A DNA stretch of 64,000 nt from Albugo candida (Eukaryota > Oomycota > Peronosporomycetes > Albuginales > Albuginaceae): positions 124,001 to 188,000 of the forward strand of contig CAJNAR010000020.1 in the NCBI GenBank assembly GCA_905220665.1. Reading direction: 5' to 3'. Position 1 is the stretch's first letter. Each line of letters begins with the position of its first letter. Under the pieces are notes generated by a model, which saw only the letters and a list, made by a program, of their open reading frames with translations, ran no database searches and was not told the DNA's origin. Below, piece by piece: positions 22,380 through 32,726 of this stretch. The translations under genes and the position numbers were made by a program.

Positions 22380-23033
22380 ATGACATCGAATCCGCAAAAC
22401 TCTATCGTCCAAGGTGTGAAAATGCGCGGTGCTACGCGCGCATTGGATGGGAAGGGATTACGAATTGCGATAGTCTCTGCAAGGTGGAATGCTGAAGTCG
22501 TCCAAGCACTGGTTGCCGGTGCCAAAAAAGAGCTGCTGGCTGCAGGTGTCGCGGAAAAAGATATCGTTATGTTGCAAGTTTCCGGCGCTTACGAATTACC
22601 GTATGCTTCAAATCGCATTATCACCCAGCAGAAAATCGATGCAGTCATCCCGATTGGATGTCTGATTAAAGGAAGCACCATGCATTTTGAATACATTGCG
22701 GAAGCGGTCTCACAAGGTCTCATGCGCGTTCAATTGGATTCCCACATCCCCGTGATGTTTGGTGTGCTTACTTGTCTGACGGAAGAGCAAGCAAAGGAGC
22801 GTGCTGGACTCACAGGAAACGGTCATAACCATGGAGAAGATTGGGCATTGACTGCTATTGAAATGGCTCGACTTCGAGAACGTACCATTCATTCTGGATG
22901 CCCGATGCGTTTGCCGGAGAAAACGCCGTACCATCACTTATCTTCGTGTCCCTTTTTCAGCGTATCTGCGTGGTTACACGTGGCAACGATAACCGCGGTT
23001 GGTGTTGCTATTTCAGCTTTGCTCAAAAAGTGA
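22380..23033 (+). CDS. RIB4: 6,7-dimethyl-8-ribityllumazine synthase
   Basis: The frame opens at ATG 22380 and reads 217 residues. Family signatures are IAIVSARWNAEVV, VSGAYELPYAS, GCLIKGSTMHFEYIAEAVS and the C-terminal GNGHNHGEDWALTAIEMA. The enzyme condenses ribitylaminouracil with dihydroxybutanone phosphate in riboflavin synthesis. As read, the protein extends about 50 residues past the normal end and finishes with a hydrophobic segment followed by KK (WLHVATITAVGVAISALLKK), which would look like a tail anchor. Alternatively, a GTACCA donor near 22884 and a strong acceptor (CCCTTTTTCAG near 22962) could remove this region and give a soluble end after MARLRE. The sequence alone does not decide between them. 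Confidence 0.92.
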   Translation: MTSNPQNSIVQGVKMRGATRALDGKGLRIAIVSARWNAEVVQALVAGAKKELLAAGVAEKDIVMLQVSGAYELPYASNRIITQQKIDAVIPIGCLIKGSTMHFEYIAEAVSQGLMRVQLDSHIPVMFGVLTCLTEEQAKERAGLTGNGHNHGEDWALTAIEMARLRERTIHSGCPMRLPEKTPYHHLSSCPFFSVSAWLHVATITAVGVAISALLKK

Positions 23034-23132
23034 GATTGATGCAGAGGTAGTGCCATTTAACATAATACAGTGATTCCGCTTCTCTTTTTACATCGACCAA
23101 CTACCACGTAAATGCTCGTAGGCTTCTTGCGA

Positions 23133-23312
23133 TCAAGGATAGCTTTCGACAGAGCCTTTTGTTCCGACGAGTGCGTTGGACAGTAGATACATGCTCTCTT
23201 TTCTTTTTTCTCTACCCCATTTGGTGCGATGATTCTTGACCACTTTCCATAAGGCCACTGACACGAATAGTACGAGTACAATCATTATCGCTTCCAAGCC
23301 ACACAGCTTCAT
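23133..23312 (-). CDS. possible small single-pass membrane protein, 59 residues
   Basis: ATG at 23312, stop at 23133. The N-terminal half is a strong hydrophobic span (LEAIMIVLVLFVSVALWKVV) followed by a very basic segment (KNHRTKWGREKRKE), which suggests a membrane anchor with a basic cytosolic tail. It is head to head with the CoA-type Nudix gene (ATG 23358), as many real gene pairs here are. No family is recognised, and an additional 3' exon cannot be excluded. Confidence 0.4.
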   Translation of the reverse strand: MKLCGLEAIMIVLVLFVSVALWKVVKNHRTKWGREKRKESMYLLSNALVGTKGSVESYP

Positions 23313-23357
23313 TGAATAACGGTTATAATGCATGTACTGTGTTATAATACAAACAGC

Positions 23358-24416
23358 ATGCGCGTTAGTTTGCCAAAAACCGAATCGTTTCGCCGCGTTT
23401 CGCAATCACTCAAAGTACATCGCGGTATCTGTTCCATTTCGCATCAAATACGGAGCGGAAGCACGAGCTTGGAGGTTCCGGAAAATCAATTGTCAATTAA
23501 AGAACCAAAGATAAGCACCTCCGATAATTTAGCTCGACAATTACCCCAAGAAGATGTAAGTTTTCTCGTCAACAATTATACCGCTCCTGCCCTAGCGGCG
23601 GCCTATCAAGATCGGTATGCTCTTTCTCGAAAATGGCTTTGGCCTTCATTTCTATTCTTATAGAGAACACACACTCCGAGACTGCGCACGTCTACTGTGC
23701 GAAAACCGAATCGATGAGCTCAAAGATATTTTACGGCCGTATCAAGGTAGAAAGCACCCCGAATTACCAAATCTGCCGCTCTGAGCGCTCTGATAGATTT
23801 CTCGCTGAATCCAAATTACAAATATGTAACGAAATACACGGAAGCATTTTCGGAGCGACATCTTGATCGGATTCGGAAACGCCTTACGCGATTGCCTCGT
23901 CAAGTGACTAAAGCATATTCTCGCCGAGCTGCTGTTGTGATCCCACTTTGCATGTATGAGGATGAGCCATCCATTTTGCTGACAGTTCGCTCTCAAAGTG
24001 TCGGAAAGCATAAAGGCGAAGTTTGTTTTCCCGGTGGTATGGTGGACGCCTCGGATCGATCGATTGAAGAAACTTGTTTGCGGGAAATGGAGGAAGAAGT
24101 TGGCTTGAAACCGGATCGAGTTCACGTCCTGGGTGTTCTTCGTTGTGATTGGAGTAATGTCGCATCGATCACTGGCGTTGCTGTCACTCCGGTCGTCGGT
24201 TTTGCTGGTGATATTGACACACACTCCATTCGACTTAATCAGGCTGAAGTCGATTCACTATTTGTGATCCCTATCCGAGCCCTTGTCGATGCAAATAATT
24301 GGACGCGCAAAGAAAATGCCACACCGGTTTTCCATGGAGGACCACATGTAATTTGGGGCCTTACGGCGTATATATTAGATTACTGCTTAAGAGAAGTGCT
24401 TGTTATCGAGCGATAA
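23358..24416 (+). CDS. CoA diphosphatase-type Nudix hydrolase (NUDT7/8, Pcd1-like)
   Basis: Three exons (23358-23614, 23664-23746, 23797-24416) give 319 residues; introns are 49 and 50 bases. The third exon has the CoA-specific signature LLTVRSQSVGKHKGEVCFPGG directly before the Nudix helix, which contains CLREMEEEVGL. Enzymes with this pair of motifs cleave CoA and CoA esters to phosphopantetheines and adenosine 3',5'-bisphosphate, usually in peroxisomes or mitochondria. The N-terminal region (MRVSLPKTESFRRVSQSLK) is basic and Ser-rich, which would fit a mitochondrial presequence. There is no obvious C-terminal peroxisome signal (it ends VIER). Confidence 0.87.
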
Positions 24417-24616
24417 ATGAGCGCTTCTGTTACGTCAGAATCACACACGTATACATTGTAAGCGGTAATTTAGGGTGAAGCATCTCTTCCACTTCTTTAG
24501 GCATTCACACCGACGAAAGTGATGGGAATCATGTAGCGCGGGAACGAATGCATTGAAGTTGCAAAGGAAACGTTGCGAATACTAGTTTCTTATTTAGTGT
24601 GATACTCTACTTTGTT

Positions 24617-25276
24617 TTATCTGTTTAATAGCCAATCCAAACTGGTGTACGAGGAAGCGTGTGATCTCGATGCGGAATGATGTTTCCCATCGGTATATGT
24701 GCGTAAACACATTGATTTTGCTCTTTTGAATCCGAATCGGATGTCAGGAGAACGTATTTTTGATAAGGAAACATAACCTGCCCCAATACAGTACGTTTTC
24801 TCCTCACCCAAATCCGTCGAATTGGGTGCTAAAAAGCACTCCAACGCATTGCAATTGCGCAATAGTTCTTGCTCATCCAGTGCGCGCATAAATTTCTCTA
24901 ATTGTAATTGACGGTACTTGAGAAGATCTGGATCATTTGCTCGTAAATAACTCCATAGATTCCCGTCGGGAAACTCTGGTAATTGAGAAGTAATGACTGC
25001 GTCATAATGCGCGATGATATACTGATACAGCCCCAAAAATTCACTGTAACGTCGCATCACAGAGTAACGAACGACTGGTGGAAGCTGTACATTTGTAAAT
25101 GAGGAAACTTTTGTTGGCTGTAGTCGTAAAATAGACGATTTTTGCGATGCGGTAGAGCCCGCAAGTTGTGAGAATCTTGTCGTACGTGTGTCTAAAACCT
25201 CGATATGATATCGCCAACTAGAACACCGTTTGGAAACACCGGAAATGCGCAGATCTTTTGAGTGATAAAAAGGCAT
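24617..25276 (-). CDS. PX-domain protein (sorting-nexin-like)
   Basis: Single exon, 219 residues from ATG 25276. Residues about 20-150 form a PX domain: YHIEVLDTR at the start, the phosphoinositide-binding core SVMRRYSEFLGLYQYI, the Pro-rich loop SQLPEFPDGN and RQLQLEKFMRAL near the end. PX domains bind phosphatidylinositol 3-phosphate on endosomes. The C-terminal 60 residues (Lys/Arg/Ser-rich) show no known domain. It therefore lacks a BAR or kinase part and is a minimal PX protein. Confidence 0.85.
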   Translation of the reverse strand: MPFYHSKDLRISGVSKRCSSWRYHIEVLDTRTTRFSQLAGSTASQKSSILRLQPTKVSSFTNVQLPPVVRYSVMRRYSEFLGLYQYIIAHYDAVITSQLPEFPDGNLWSYLRANDPDLLKYRQLQLEKFMRALDEQELLRNCNALECFLAPNSTDLGEEKTYCIGAGYVSLSKIRSPDIRFGFKRAKSMCLRTYTDGKHHSASRSHASSYTSLDWLLNR

Positions 25277-25824
25277 TTTGAGACGTTTGGCGCGGAGGTT
25301 GTCGTTGCCTATCGATACAAATGAGCAGTCACAGTGTCGTTAGGGTCCGCTGTGAAAGGCGACATGACGCATATCAGGTTAGGTATCGATTATACGAGGG
25401 TATGTTGTGTGATAGGGTTTTATCGGACCAGGTGAGTCGCTCTAGTTATGCAATCCAACAGGCTATTAAAAAGTGAAGAGCTTGACGAAGACATTTGACA
25501 CCAAGTTCAAATACACTATATTTTATGTTCTGTGATCTGTGCTCTGTGCGCTCGAACGTCGAGTGTTCAGCCTTGCTATCGCGTTAACGTGATGGAAAAA
25601 AAACGCAGCAGGGAACGATAGAGTGTTGCACGTAGAACATACGGAATGAATTGCGTCAGTGGGTACGGCTATATTTGCAATAAATACAACGAATATCGTC
25701 TATGCTCGAATGACTTTCATCTTCTATTGTGCGAGTCAATGTACTCTGCAACACATTTGTGTGGCACCAATAACCTGCATGCTTTCAGTCAGAACAGTCA
25801 AACAATCGATTTACTGAGACCAAT
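25277..25824. other. intergenic region, nothing supported
   Basis: Separates the divergent PX gene and the small basic protein. Short frames are present but none shows a domain, splice structure or compositional sign of coding. No tRNA-like arms were seen. Confidence 0.5.
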
Positions 25825-26052
25825 ATGAAGCGGTGGGCTCCCAATATACGTCGTACCATCTCATCATGGAGAAAAAATGGTCTTATCAAGCTTACATCGC
25901 CTGAAGCTCAAGTGAAGCGATCATTTACTGTCGCACTTCAAGAACGCGCCATGCGAGCTTTGAAGGAAAAAGTGATTGAAGATTTGGAACATAATCCGAA
26001 TTTATGGCTCAGCAAATCAGCCGTTGTATGTGATCTCCTTGGTCTTGAATAG
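25825..26052 (+). CDS. small basic protein, 75 residues, possibly mitochondrial
   Basis: ATG at 25825 and TAG at 26050. The first 22 residues are Arg/Lys-rich with no acidic residue (MKRWAPNIRRTISSWRKNG), as in mitochondrial presequences. The rest looks helical and charged (ERAMRALKEKVIEDLEHNP) and ends in VVCDLLGLE. I do not recognise the family. It precedes the polyprenyl synthase gene on the same strand by about 110 bases. Confidence 0.5.
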   Translation: MKRWAPNIRRTISSWRKNGLIKLTSPEAQVKRSFTVALQERAMRALKEKVIEDLEHNPNLWLSKSAVVCDLLGLE

Positions 26053-26163
26053 TGTCCGATATTTAGGTTTCTTGTTGCAAAACAGGACACTGCCACGGTT
26101 TCAATCCTAGATCCTTCACCGATGTATGCACACAACCACCGACAAACCGACTTAGTAAACGAT

Positions 26164-27406
26164 ATGCTATCGAGCCAATTTGAATGGTAGGATTGGTCTA
26201 TCGAGAACATGTCTCGTTTCTAAGTCGTCATACTGCAGTCCAGCGCGAAAGTCGCGAATTGATACAATTGGCACTTTTGAAACACAAGAGGATCCTTTCG
26301 TACTCGTACAGGAACAGCTGAGATTTGTGACCGAAAGCATCAAACAGATATTGGGTACCGATCATCCAGTTTTATCGACCGTGGCCAAATACTTTTTTGA
26401 GCAAGATGGAGGCAAAAAAGTTCGTCCAACGATGGTGCTGTTGATCTCCCAGGCTGCAGAATCGAATCGTTTAAGCAATGACTTGCCTCTTCCCAGCTCA
26501 CAATCACCAGAATTTACCATGGCAGCACAGCAACGTCTGGCCGAGATAACGTAACCTACTTCCCATCGTGAACTCAAAATTCGCTAAATTTGTCTTGTAC
26601 AGAGAAATGATCCATACTGCGAGTTTATTGCACGATGACGTTATCGACGAAGCGGAAATGCGACGTGGAATAAAATCAGTCAACCAGGTGTTTGGCGATA
26701 AACTGTCCATTCTCGCGGGCGATTTCCTCCTCGCAAGATCATCTGTTTGTCTTGCTCGACTGAGAAGCTTAGAAGTAGTCGAGCTTATGTCCACAATTAT
26801 CGAGCATTTGGTCAAAGGCGAAGTGATGCAAATGCGAAATGTCGAAGGTCGATCGAAGATCAGCCTGCTTGAGTATTATCTCCGTAAGAATTACTACAAA
26901 ACAGCATCGCTGATGGCGAATAGCTGCAAAGCGGCTCTCACACTCGGAAAACACACGGAATACGTTTGTGAGATGGGCTTTGCGTATGGAAGACATCTTG
27001 GGCTCGCTTTTCAGGTCTGTGAGAATATTATTTTTCAAAATGCATTTCGATCGACTTATATGGTCGAGTGATGTAGTTGATCGATGATGTATTAGATTAT
27101 GAAGGTTTGGAAAGTGGGAAGCCTTTACTTGCTGATCTTAAATGTGGCGTCATCACAGCGCCACTATTGCTCGCACAAGAACAGTTTCCAGAGTTGAAAG
27201 TGTTGAGCGATCGAAAATTTTCCCGAGATGGGGATATCGATCAAGCGTTCCATTTGGTCAGTAAGAGTTCTGGCATACAAAAGACAAAAGAACTCGCAAT
27301 CGATCAAGCAAATCTGGCTTGTGATGCAATACTACAATTTTCAGCTTCTCCAGCAAGGGATGCTCTAGTGCGTCTGGCTCAGTGCATTGTAAATCGTTCG
27401 AAATGA
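26164..27406 (+). CDS. COQ1: long-chain polyprenyl diphosphate synthase (Coq1-type)
   Basis: Exons 26239-26550, 26603-27014 and 27077-27406, with a probable 23-base first exon 26164-26186 (no other in-frame ATG exists before the conserved core), total 358 residues. Motifs in order: GGKKVRPTM; the first aspartate-rich motif inside SLLHDDVIDEAEMRRG (split from the upstream part by a 52-base intron); GDFLLARS; and the second aspartate-rich motif LIDDVLDYEG at the start of the last exon. The enzyme makes the side chain of ubiquinone. The chain length cannot be read from the sequence. The first exon is my least certain call. Confidence 0.88.
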
Positions 27407-28013
27407 AGCGGAAACTGAACTCGATTCAATTCGGAAAAAATCGATTGAGCTGATCTCTGTAGAATCTTAGAATTACATATCTGACTCATTGCGGTCGTGA
27501 TTGGTTCGCTTTTATCTTAATGATGGTTCACCATAGTGAAGTAAGTATAGAAGATTGTTCGACGAATTCTTTGCAGTTCGGTTGGTCAGATGTTCTGACT
27601 GACTTTGGATCCAGATTTTTTATAGCGAATCAGGTAATAGATGGTGCAAGTCAGCACATTTCTTTATTGGCTAGAGTTTGTTGCAGATAAGTATCCTAAT
27701 ACTACGTGTGTCAGAGATTCGATGACGTTGCGAATATGTTGCATCTTGAAGTTGAGCTACTGCTGCAACTCTGATAGGAATTTTATACATCATAAGATTA
27801 TTTACGCATGTATACTTGCTGACTATAAGATACTGTTAGAGGCGGGTGTGCTGCTCACCGTATACCTCTAATTGACTTGTAGTCAGGGAAATTATATTAC
27901 ACTATTGTAGGAGCACATACAGTATGCAATTGCTATTCGAATTTATTGTCCAGACTGAATCATCCTCAGTCTACATCAACTAAACAGAAGTACACCTCAC
28001 TTTCACAAAGTTG
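27407..28013. other. intergenic region, no gene seen
   Basis: About 600 AT-rich bases. It contains one ATTGG element (TGATTGGTT near 27502). A 76-codon frame at 27641-27871 is Cys/Tyr-rich and unconvincing. Confidence 0.5.
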
Positions 28014-29102
28014 ATGCAAACCACCACACCGATCCAAATTGAATGCAGTACTTCTGCCACACAAAATGTACACTCCACAACGTGGAAAGATATCGTATGG
28101 TATAATGTCTTTGTGCTTTTACTATGGCACATTGGCGCACTCTATGCGTTGATATGCGTGCTTCCATCCTGCCGCACCAATGAGATATTGATTCATTGGT
28201 TCTTTTTCTGGTGGCTCAGCGGGATCGGAATTACGGCTGGAGCGCATCGCTTGTGGTCCCATCGATCCTATAAAGCTTGTACCGGTCTCCGCATCTTTTT
28301 GATGCTCTGTAATTCAATGTCCTTTCAAGGTTCAATTTTCACATGGTCTCGTGATCATCGGGTGCATCATAAGGAATCTGACTCGGACGGTGACCCACAC
28401 AACTCTTCACGAGGCTTTTTCTTTGCACACATAGGCTGGATCATGGTCCGAAAACATCCTAATGTGCTCATCGCAGGAAAAAAGCTGAATCATGATGATC
28501 TTTTACAAGATCCGGTCGTATCTTTCCAGTCGCGGTATTATTTATTAACTGCTCTGATTATGTGCTATGGTATACCGACGTATACGGGCCACCTATTGGG
28601 TAATATGATGAACGGTTTTTGGGTGGGAGCCGTATTTCGACACGTTTGGGTTCTTCATATGACGTGGTGCGTCAATAGCGTTGCACACTTTTTTGGGTAT
28701 CGGCCATACAATCAAAATTCTCGCGCGCGTGAGAATGCATTTGTGAGCATTTGCGCCATTGGCGAAGGATATCACAACTACCAGTGCGTTACCGTACATG
28801 AATCGTATCTAAACCAACTCACGTGTTGTATGCATAGCCACAAGTATCCTTTCGACTACGCTACAAGCGAAGGTGGGATTTTCTTTGGACAATGGAACCC
28901 AACGAAATGTTTCATTGACTTTTGTGCATTCATGGGATGGGCGTACGATTTGAAACGAAGTCGATCTGCAGCTGCTGCTCGAGAAAAATGTTATGTAAAG
29001 CGTTCACCCGACGGCGAAGGTAGTAAGATACCATTGACAAAGTTGATGCAAGGAATGTTTAGTCGAATCTACTTTGGGCCGCAAGGCAAGCGCACATTTT
29101 GA
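28014..29102 (+). CDS. acyl-CoA delta-9 desaturase
   Basis: Two exons, 28014-28783 and 28838-29102, give 344 residues. The three histidine boxes of membrane desaturases are present: HRLWSH, HRVHH and, only after removing the intron, GEGYHNYHH. The 54-base intron (28784-28837) is a multiple of three without stops, so a direct translation reads through it and destroys the third box. Other family marks are GITAGAHR, SVAHFFGYRPY and PFDYAT after the box. Four membrane helices are expected. The enzyme introduces the delta-9 double bond in saturated acyl-CoA in the ER. There is no C-terminal cytochrome b5 domain, so it must use a separate one. Confidence 0.93.
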   Translation: MQTTTPIQIECSTSATQNVHSTTWKDIVWYNVFVLLLWHIGALYALICVLPSCRTNEILIHWFFFWWLSGIGITAGAHRLWSHRSYKACTGLRIFLMLCNSMSFQGSIFTWSRDHRVHHKESDSDGDPHNSSRGFFFAHIGWIMVRKHPNVLIAGKKLNHDDLLQDPVVSFQSRYYLLTALIMCYGIPTYTGHLLGNMMNGFWVGAVFRHVWVLHMTWCVNSVAHFFGYRPYNQNSRARENAFVSICAIGEGYHNYQCVTVHESYLNQLTCCMHSHKYPFDYATSEGGIFFGQWNPTKCFIDFCAFMGWAYDLKRSRSAAAAREKCYVKRSPDGEGSKIPLTKLMQGMFSRIYFGPQGKRTF

Positions 29103-29300
29103 TTACGCGAGGTCTCAAGCTAGAGCGACCTAATTTGAATTAATATCACAGTTTTATGTTGCTTACCCTTATGTTAACATACACTGTGCAATTCATTCAC
29201 CCTTGCAGACTGATAAGAATAAAGGGCAATTAATCATCTTTCAAAGGTTTCGACTCTATCGGAATCGGAGGCGTCTAATTCACTTTCACTCTCTTTTTTA

Positions 29301-32300
29301 TCACTTTCCGCTTTCTTCCTCTTCTGGCGATATCAGACTCGAGGTCGCATTAAACGCTGCTTCCCCTTCTTCTGCAAACGCTATTACATCCTCAAAATAA
29401 TCCACGAGCTCTTGGCATGTGATTCCCTCTCTAGAAATAACTCGCAGTGGCGCGATTTCCAGCTGTTTCTCAACATCTTGCTCTAATGGGTCATTGGCTG
29501 CACCACATGATAATGAAATTTCCAATCGAAATCGCTTGGGATCATTCTTCTCAAGATGAAATCGCTCAAAGACTCTCACTACAAAATGCGTCATATAACA
29601 CAGCTCTGGAATCTCTTCAATCGCCTTCTTTGCTTCGTCGCTGATCGGAGACGGTATATCGCAATCCTCGCGCGCGTATCGAAGAACATTCAAGAGTGAG
29701 TGCAAATGCGACTCACTCGTAAAGTATAGTCGCGTGCGTACAGACCGATTCTTTGATCTGATTGCGTGTTTATCTTTCGCATAATTCGGGTTCAGACGAT
29801 GGGTCGGGTTTGCATGAACGCCACGAGCTAAATCCAAATCATCTACTATCTTCATCAAAAGTGTTCGACACATGGCCGAGCCAATCTGAATCTTCTCATC
29901 AATATCGATGCCGTACTCTTGAGGAACGAGTGCGTGGGCTAAAGACGCAGCGATATCAAGACACTCGCGAACATCTTTCAAGCACAAATGCGCGTTGTGA
30001 AGTGCGTCATACCGCACACAATCGTGAATATCGGGAATTTTGGATAAATCAAAAGTGTTACGTTTGCGGCTGTAAAAGTCTCGACATAATTTCGCCCAGC
30101 GCTCGCGCATCATTTCCAGTGTTTCTCGACCGCACGGTTCCGGGAATCTCGACTCCTTTTCATCCTTTTTCTTGCTCTCGCCAGACACATGAGGATGCTG
30201 ATCGCGACGAGATACATTCGCACTCAGACTTCTAGCTCGTTCGAGCGACATTCGTCGACCATCACTATTCGAAACCTTCTCACCGTTGTTCAATTTGACG
30301 CTTGTTTTATCCATTGATTTTTCTTGGATCATTTTTGTCAATTGCTCTCGAAAATTACTCAAGAATTTGTGCATCAATTCCATTTTCTTTACCGGTTGAT
30401 CCACTACCACTAACGCTTGTGCCACTGATCGAATCAGTCGTGAGCTCGAGTGTTCCAGCAATTCCGTGCAATTATCGCCAAGATGAATGATGCGATGTAA
30501 TCGCTGCTTCACGCGCATGATCGTTTCTTGGACCGACGAGCCGGATTGATCTAGCATATTTTCTTCGGCTTTAGCCTTAAGGACCAGCCCAACCAAAATG
30601 GGAATGATATCGCCTTCCAAGCTCAGAAATCCTTTCGCAAACATCGCAGCTGTCTTTTGCACGCGACCTTCATCGCTGGTGTAGATCTTGAGGTCGTGAC
30701 GATATGTCGAGTGCAAGCGAATGAGTCCATGACCGCCGCCAGGATACATTGTCTGACGGAATTTATGTCCCAGAGCTTCTGCTTGCTCGGCGCCAGAGTG
30801 CGTGAGATCTCCGCCCCATTTCAGAATGAGTAGGAGCTTGGAAACGCATTTTCGTAAGCCTCCGGTACTCCCTCGACGTACGGCCATATCATCCGCTTGG
30901 ACGAACGAGACTTCGTTGTTGGCGTTCTCATTCATATAAACGTACTCTTTCGGTTTAAATTGTACTTTTCGATTGATTCCATTGATCCTCCAACGCTGTA
31001 ACACGTCACAGAGCGTTCGATACCCTTGAACGCGATCATTTGCATCTTCTCCGTGCTGTACCTTTCGTTCTTTGAGAAATGCCATAAATGCAGGATCACG
31101 CTGCTCGTACTTTGCAATCAATTCCCGACTCACTTGCAATAATTCCTCTAAATCCGCCACCGCTTTGATTTTGAGATCTAATTTTTTCGACTCAGAGTTA
31201 CTTTTTCTCTGGAAGTATTGTATAAACAATGGATGACAGACAAACATTTTCATCTTCTGTTTTGGTGTTCGATCCCCATGTCGAATAATAGCCAATACGC
31301 ATCGAAGTTCTTCTTCCTCTCCGGTGGAGCTAATTTCAGTCCATTCCTCCGAATCGTTTGCCGTCTCTTGCTTTTCATCGACTGAGAATTTAAGATTCAT
31401 TGCATTCATTGCGATCGCACTTAGTGTTCTCCATTCTAATTGGTTTCCCAAAATTTCCGTTTTTGCGAGTTTTCTTAAAAGCAATGCTCTCTCAAGATAT
31501 TTAACCAGTAACATTGCACAATCATCGTAATATTGCTCCGAATTTTTCACAAAACTCCAACCATTAACATCACAAACGAGCGATTCATTATGGACGCGAA
31601 GAATATCAAAGCCACAGACCGTTTGACCAAATGCAAGACAGACTTTGCGAGCCATTTCCTTTTCATGGGGTTCTAAAATGACTGGATACCGAATCTCCTT
31701 GCCGTCTGCATCACGCAGAACGCGGCCGTCCAGCACAGGCGACTTTCGAGCTTCTGCGTGCGCGTAATTGGGACCCACTGTGTACACTTTGACATCAGTT
31801 CCTTGAGTAGCCTGAAATTCTTCGTAAATAAATGAACCGGTACGGCGAATCGTATTTAAGTGAGGATCGAAGACTGAAGATCGGCTACCGATTTTCCGAA
31901 ATAGTTTCTTGCATCCACCACCCGCATTCATTGGATAATATATGTAAATATTGTGATTTTCCCCATCAACAGGCTTTTCAACGAATGGTTTTGCAATACG
32001 AACGTCACGAACTTGGATGTAATCTTCATATTCTAATACTTGATCATTTTCTATATTGTTAGAAGGATTGTCACGATTTACAAACACGTGATTTGGGAGA
32101 GGAATATTATTTTGCTGTAAGACTTGATATACTTTCCGACGATCCAGTAATAGCTCTTGTTTGGTGACGTCATTGAGAACGATTGGATGATGAAGATTGA
32201 CGTAGTCTTGTGCTTTGTGTAATGGAAATCCAGTTGAATAAAATGAAATAAAAATGTCACAAACCGGCCACTGGTCGACGGTTTGATTCAGTATCACGTG

Positions 32301-32537
32301 GTCACCAAAAATGACAACTTTGAAAATATTGGATGGAAAACGCGATAAAATTGCTTGCATCGGTAAAGAATGCGCTTTCTTTTCCATTGCACAAATTCCA
32401 ACGATGTACAAACGGTCGGATTGAAAGCATGATTCCGGAATGGTTGTATCCATAGACACCGGATCCGCAGCAATTTCTAAAAGACTTTTTGTAGAAAAAC
32501 TCCTTATATTCGTAGAATTTGGAACAAACGATTGCAT
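29301..32537 (-). CDS. diphosphoinositol pentakisphosphate kinase (PPIP5K/Vip1)
   Basis: A single exon of 1,078 residues from ATG 32537. The N-terminal half is the RimK/ATP-grasp kinase domain (IVGICAMEKKA near the start; later SFIYEEFQ and GFDILRVHN). The second half is the histidine-acid-phosphatase-like domain with RHGDRTPKQK at about residue 417. Vip1-type enzymes phosphorylate inositol hexakisphosphate and IP7 at position 1, and the phosphatase domain reverses it. Between the halves of the phosphatase region is a basic, Ser-rich insert (about 30150-30320). ATTGG in reverse orientation (CCAATCA) lies about 120 bases upstream of the start. Confidence 0.93.
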   Translation of the reverse strand: MQSFVPNSTNIRSFSTKSLLEIAADPVSMDTTIPESCFQSDRLYIVGICAMEKKAHSLPMQAILSRFPSNIFKVVIFGDHVILNQTVDQWPVCDIFISFYSTGFPLHKAQDYVNLHHPIVLNDVTKQELLLDRRKVYQVLQQNNIPLPNHVFVNRDNPSNNIENDQVLEYEDYIQVRDVRIAKPFVEKPVDGENHNIYIYYPMNAGGGCKKLFRKIGSRSSVFDPHLNTIRRTGSFIYEEFQATQGTDVKVYTVGPNYAHAEARKSPVLDGRVLRDADGKEIRYPVILEPHEKEMARKVCLAFGQTVCGFDILRVHNESLVCDVNGWSFVKNSEQYYDDCAMLLVKYLERALLLRKLAKTEILGNQLEWRTLSAIAMNAMNLKFSVDEKQETANDSEEWTEISSTGEEEELRCVLAIIRHGDRTPKQKMKMFVCHPLFIQYFQRKSNSESKKLDLKIKAVADLEELLQVSRELIAKYEQRDPAFMAFLKERKVQHGEDANDRVQGYRTLCDVLQRWRINGINRKVQFKPKEYVYMNENANNEVSFVQADDMAVRRGSTGGLRKCVSKLLLILKWGGDLTHSGAEQAEALGHKFRQTMYPGGGHGLIRLHSTYRHDLKIYTSDEGRVQKTAAMFAKGFLSLEGDIIPILVGLVLKAKAEENMLDQSGSSVQETIMRVKQRLHRIIHLGDNCTELLEHSSSRLIRSVAQALVVVDQPVKKMELMHKFLSNFREQLTKMIQEKSMDKTSVKLNNGEKVSNSDGRRMSLERARSLSANVSRRDQHPHVSGESKKKDEKESRFPEPCGRETLEMMRERWAKLCRDFYSRKRNTFDLSKIPDIHDCVRYDALHNAHLCLKDVRECLDIAASLAHALVPQEYGIDIDEKIQIGSAMCRTLLMKIVDDLDLARGVHANPTHRLNPNYAKDKHAIRSKNRSVRTRLYFTSESHLHSLLNVLRYAREDCDIPSPISDEAKKAIEEIPELCYMTHFVVRVFERFHLEKNDPKRFRLEISLSCGAANDPLEQDVEKQLEIAPLRVISREGITCQELVDYFEDVIAFAEEGEAAFNATSSLISPEEEESGK

Positions 32538-32726
32538 TTTGCTCAAATGAAAATTTTGTTACAGCTGTGTGGCCTTTTCCACTCTAAAAACGCTAGGTAC
32601 CTAGATTCGTGCCGCATTCAGATGTAAAAGCATCGCACTTAATTTCAACTCGTTGACCAATCATGATATAGTCGTACTTTGTATACTCAATGACGTAAAA
32701 GCTGAATCAAGGACGTTCCTTCCTAC

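Noticed and set aside
27641..27871. 76-codon plus-strand frame between the prenyl synthase and desaturase
   Set aside because: Cys/Tyr-rich random-looking composition, no domain, no conserved start.
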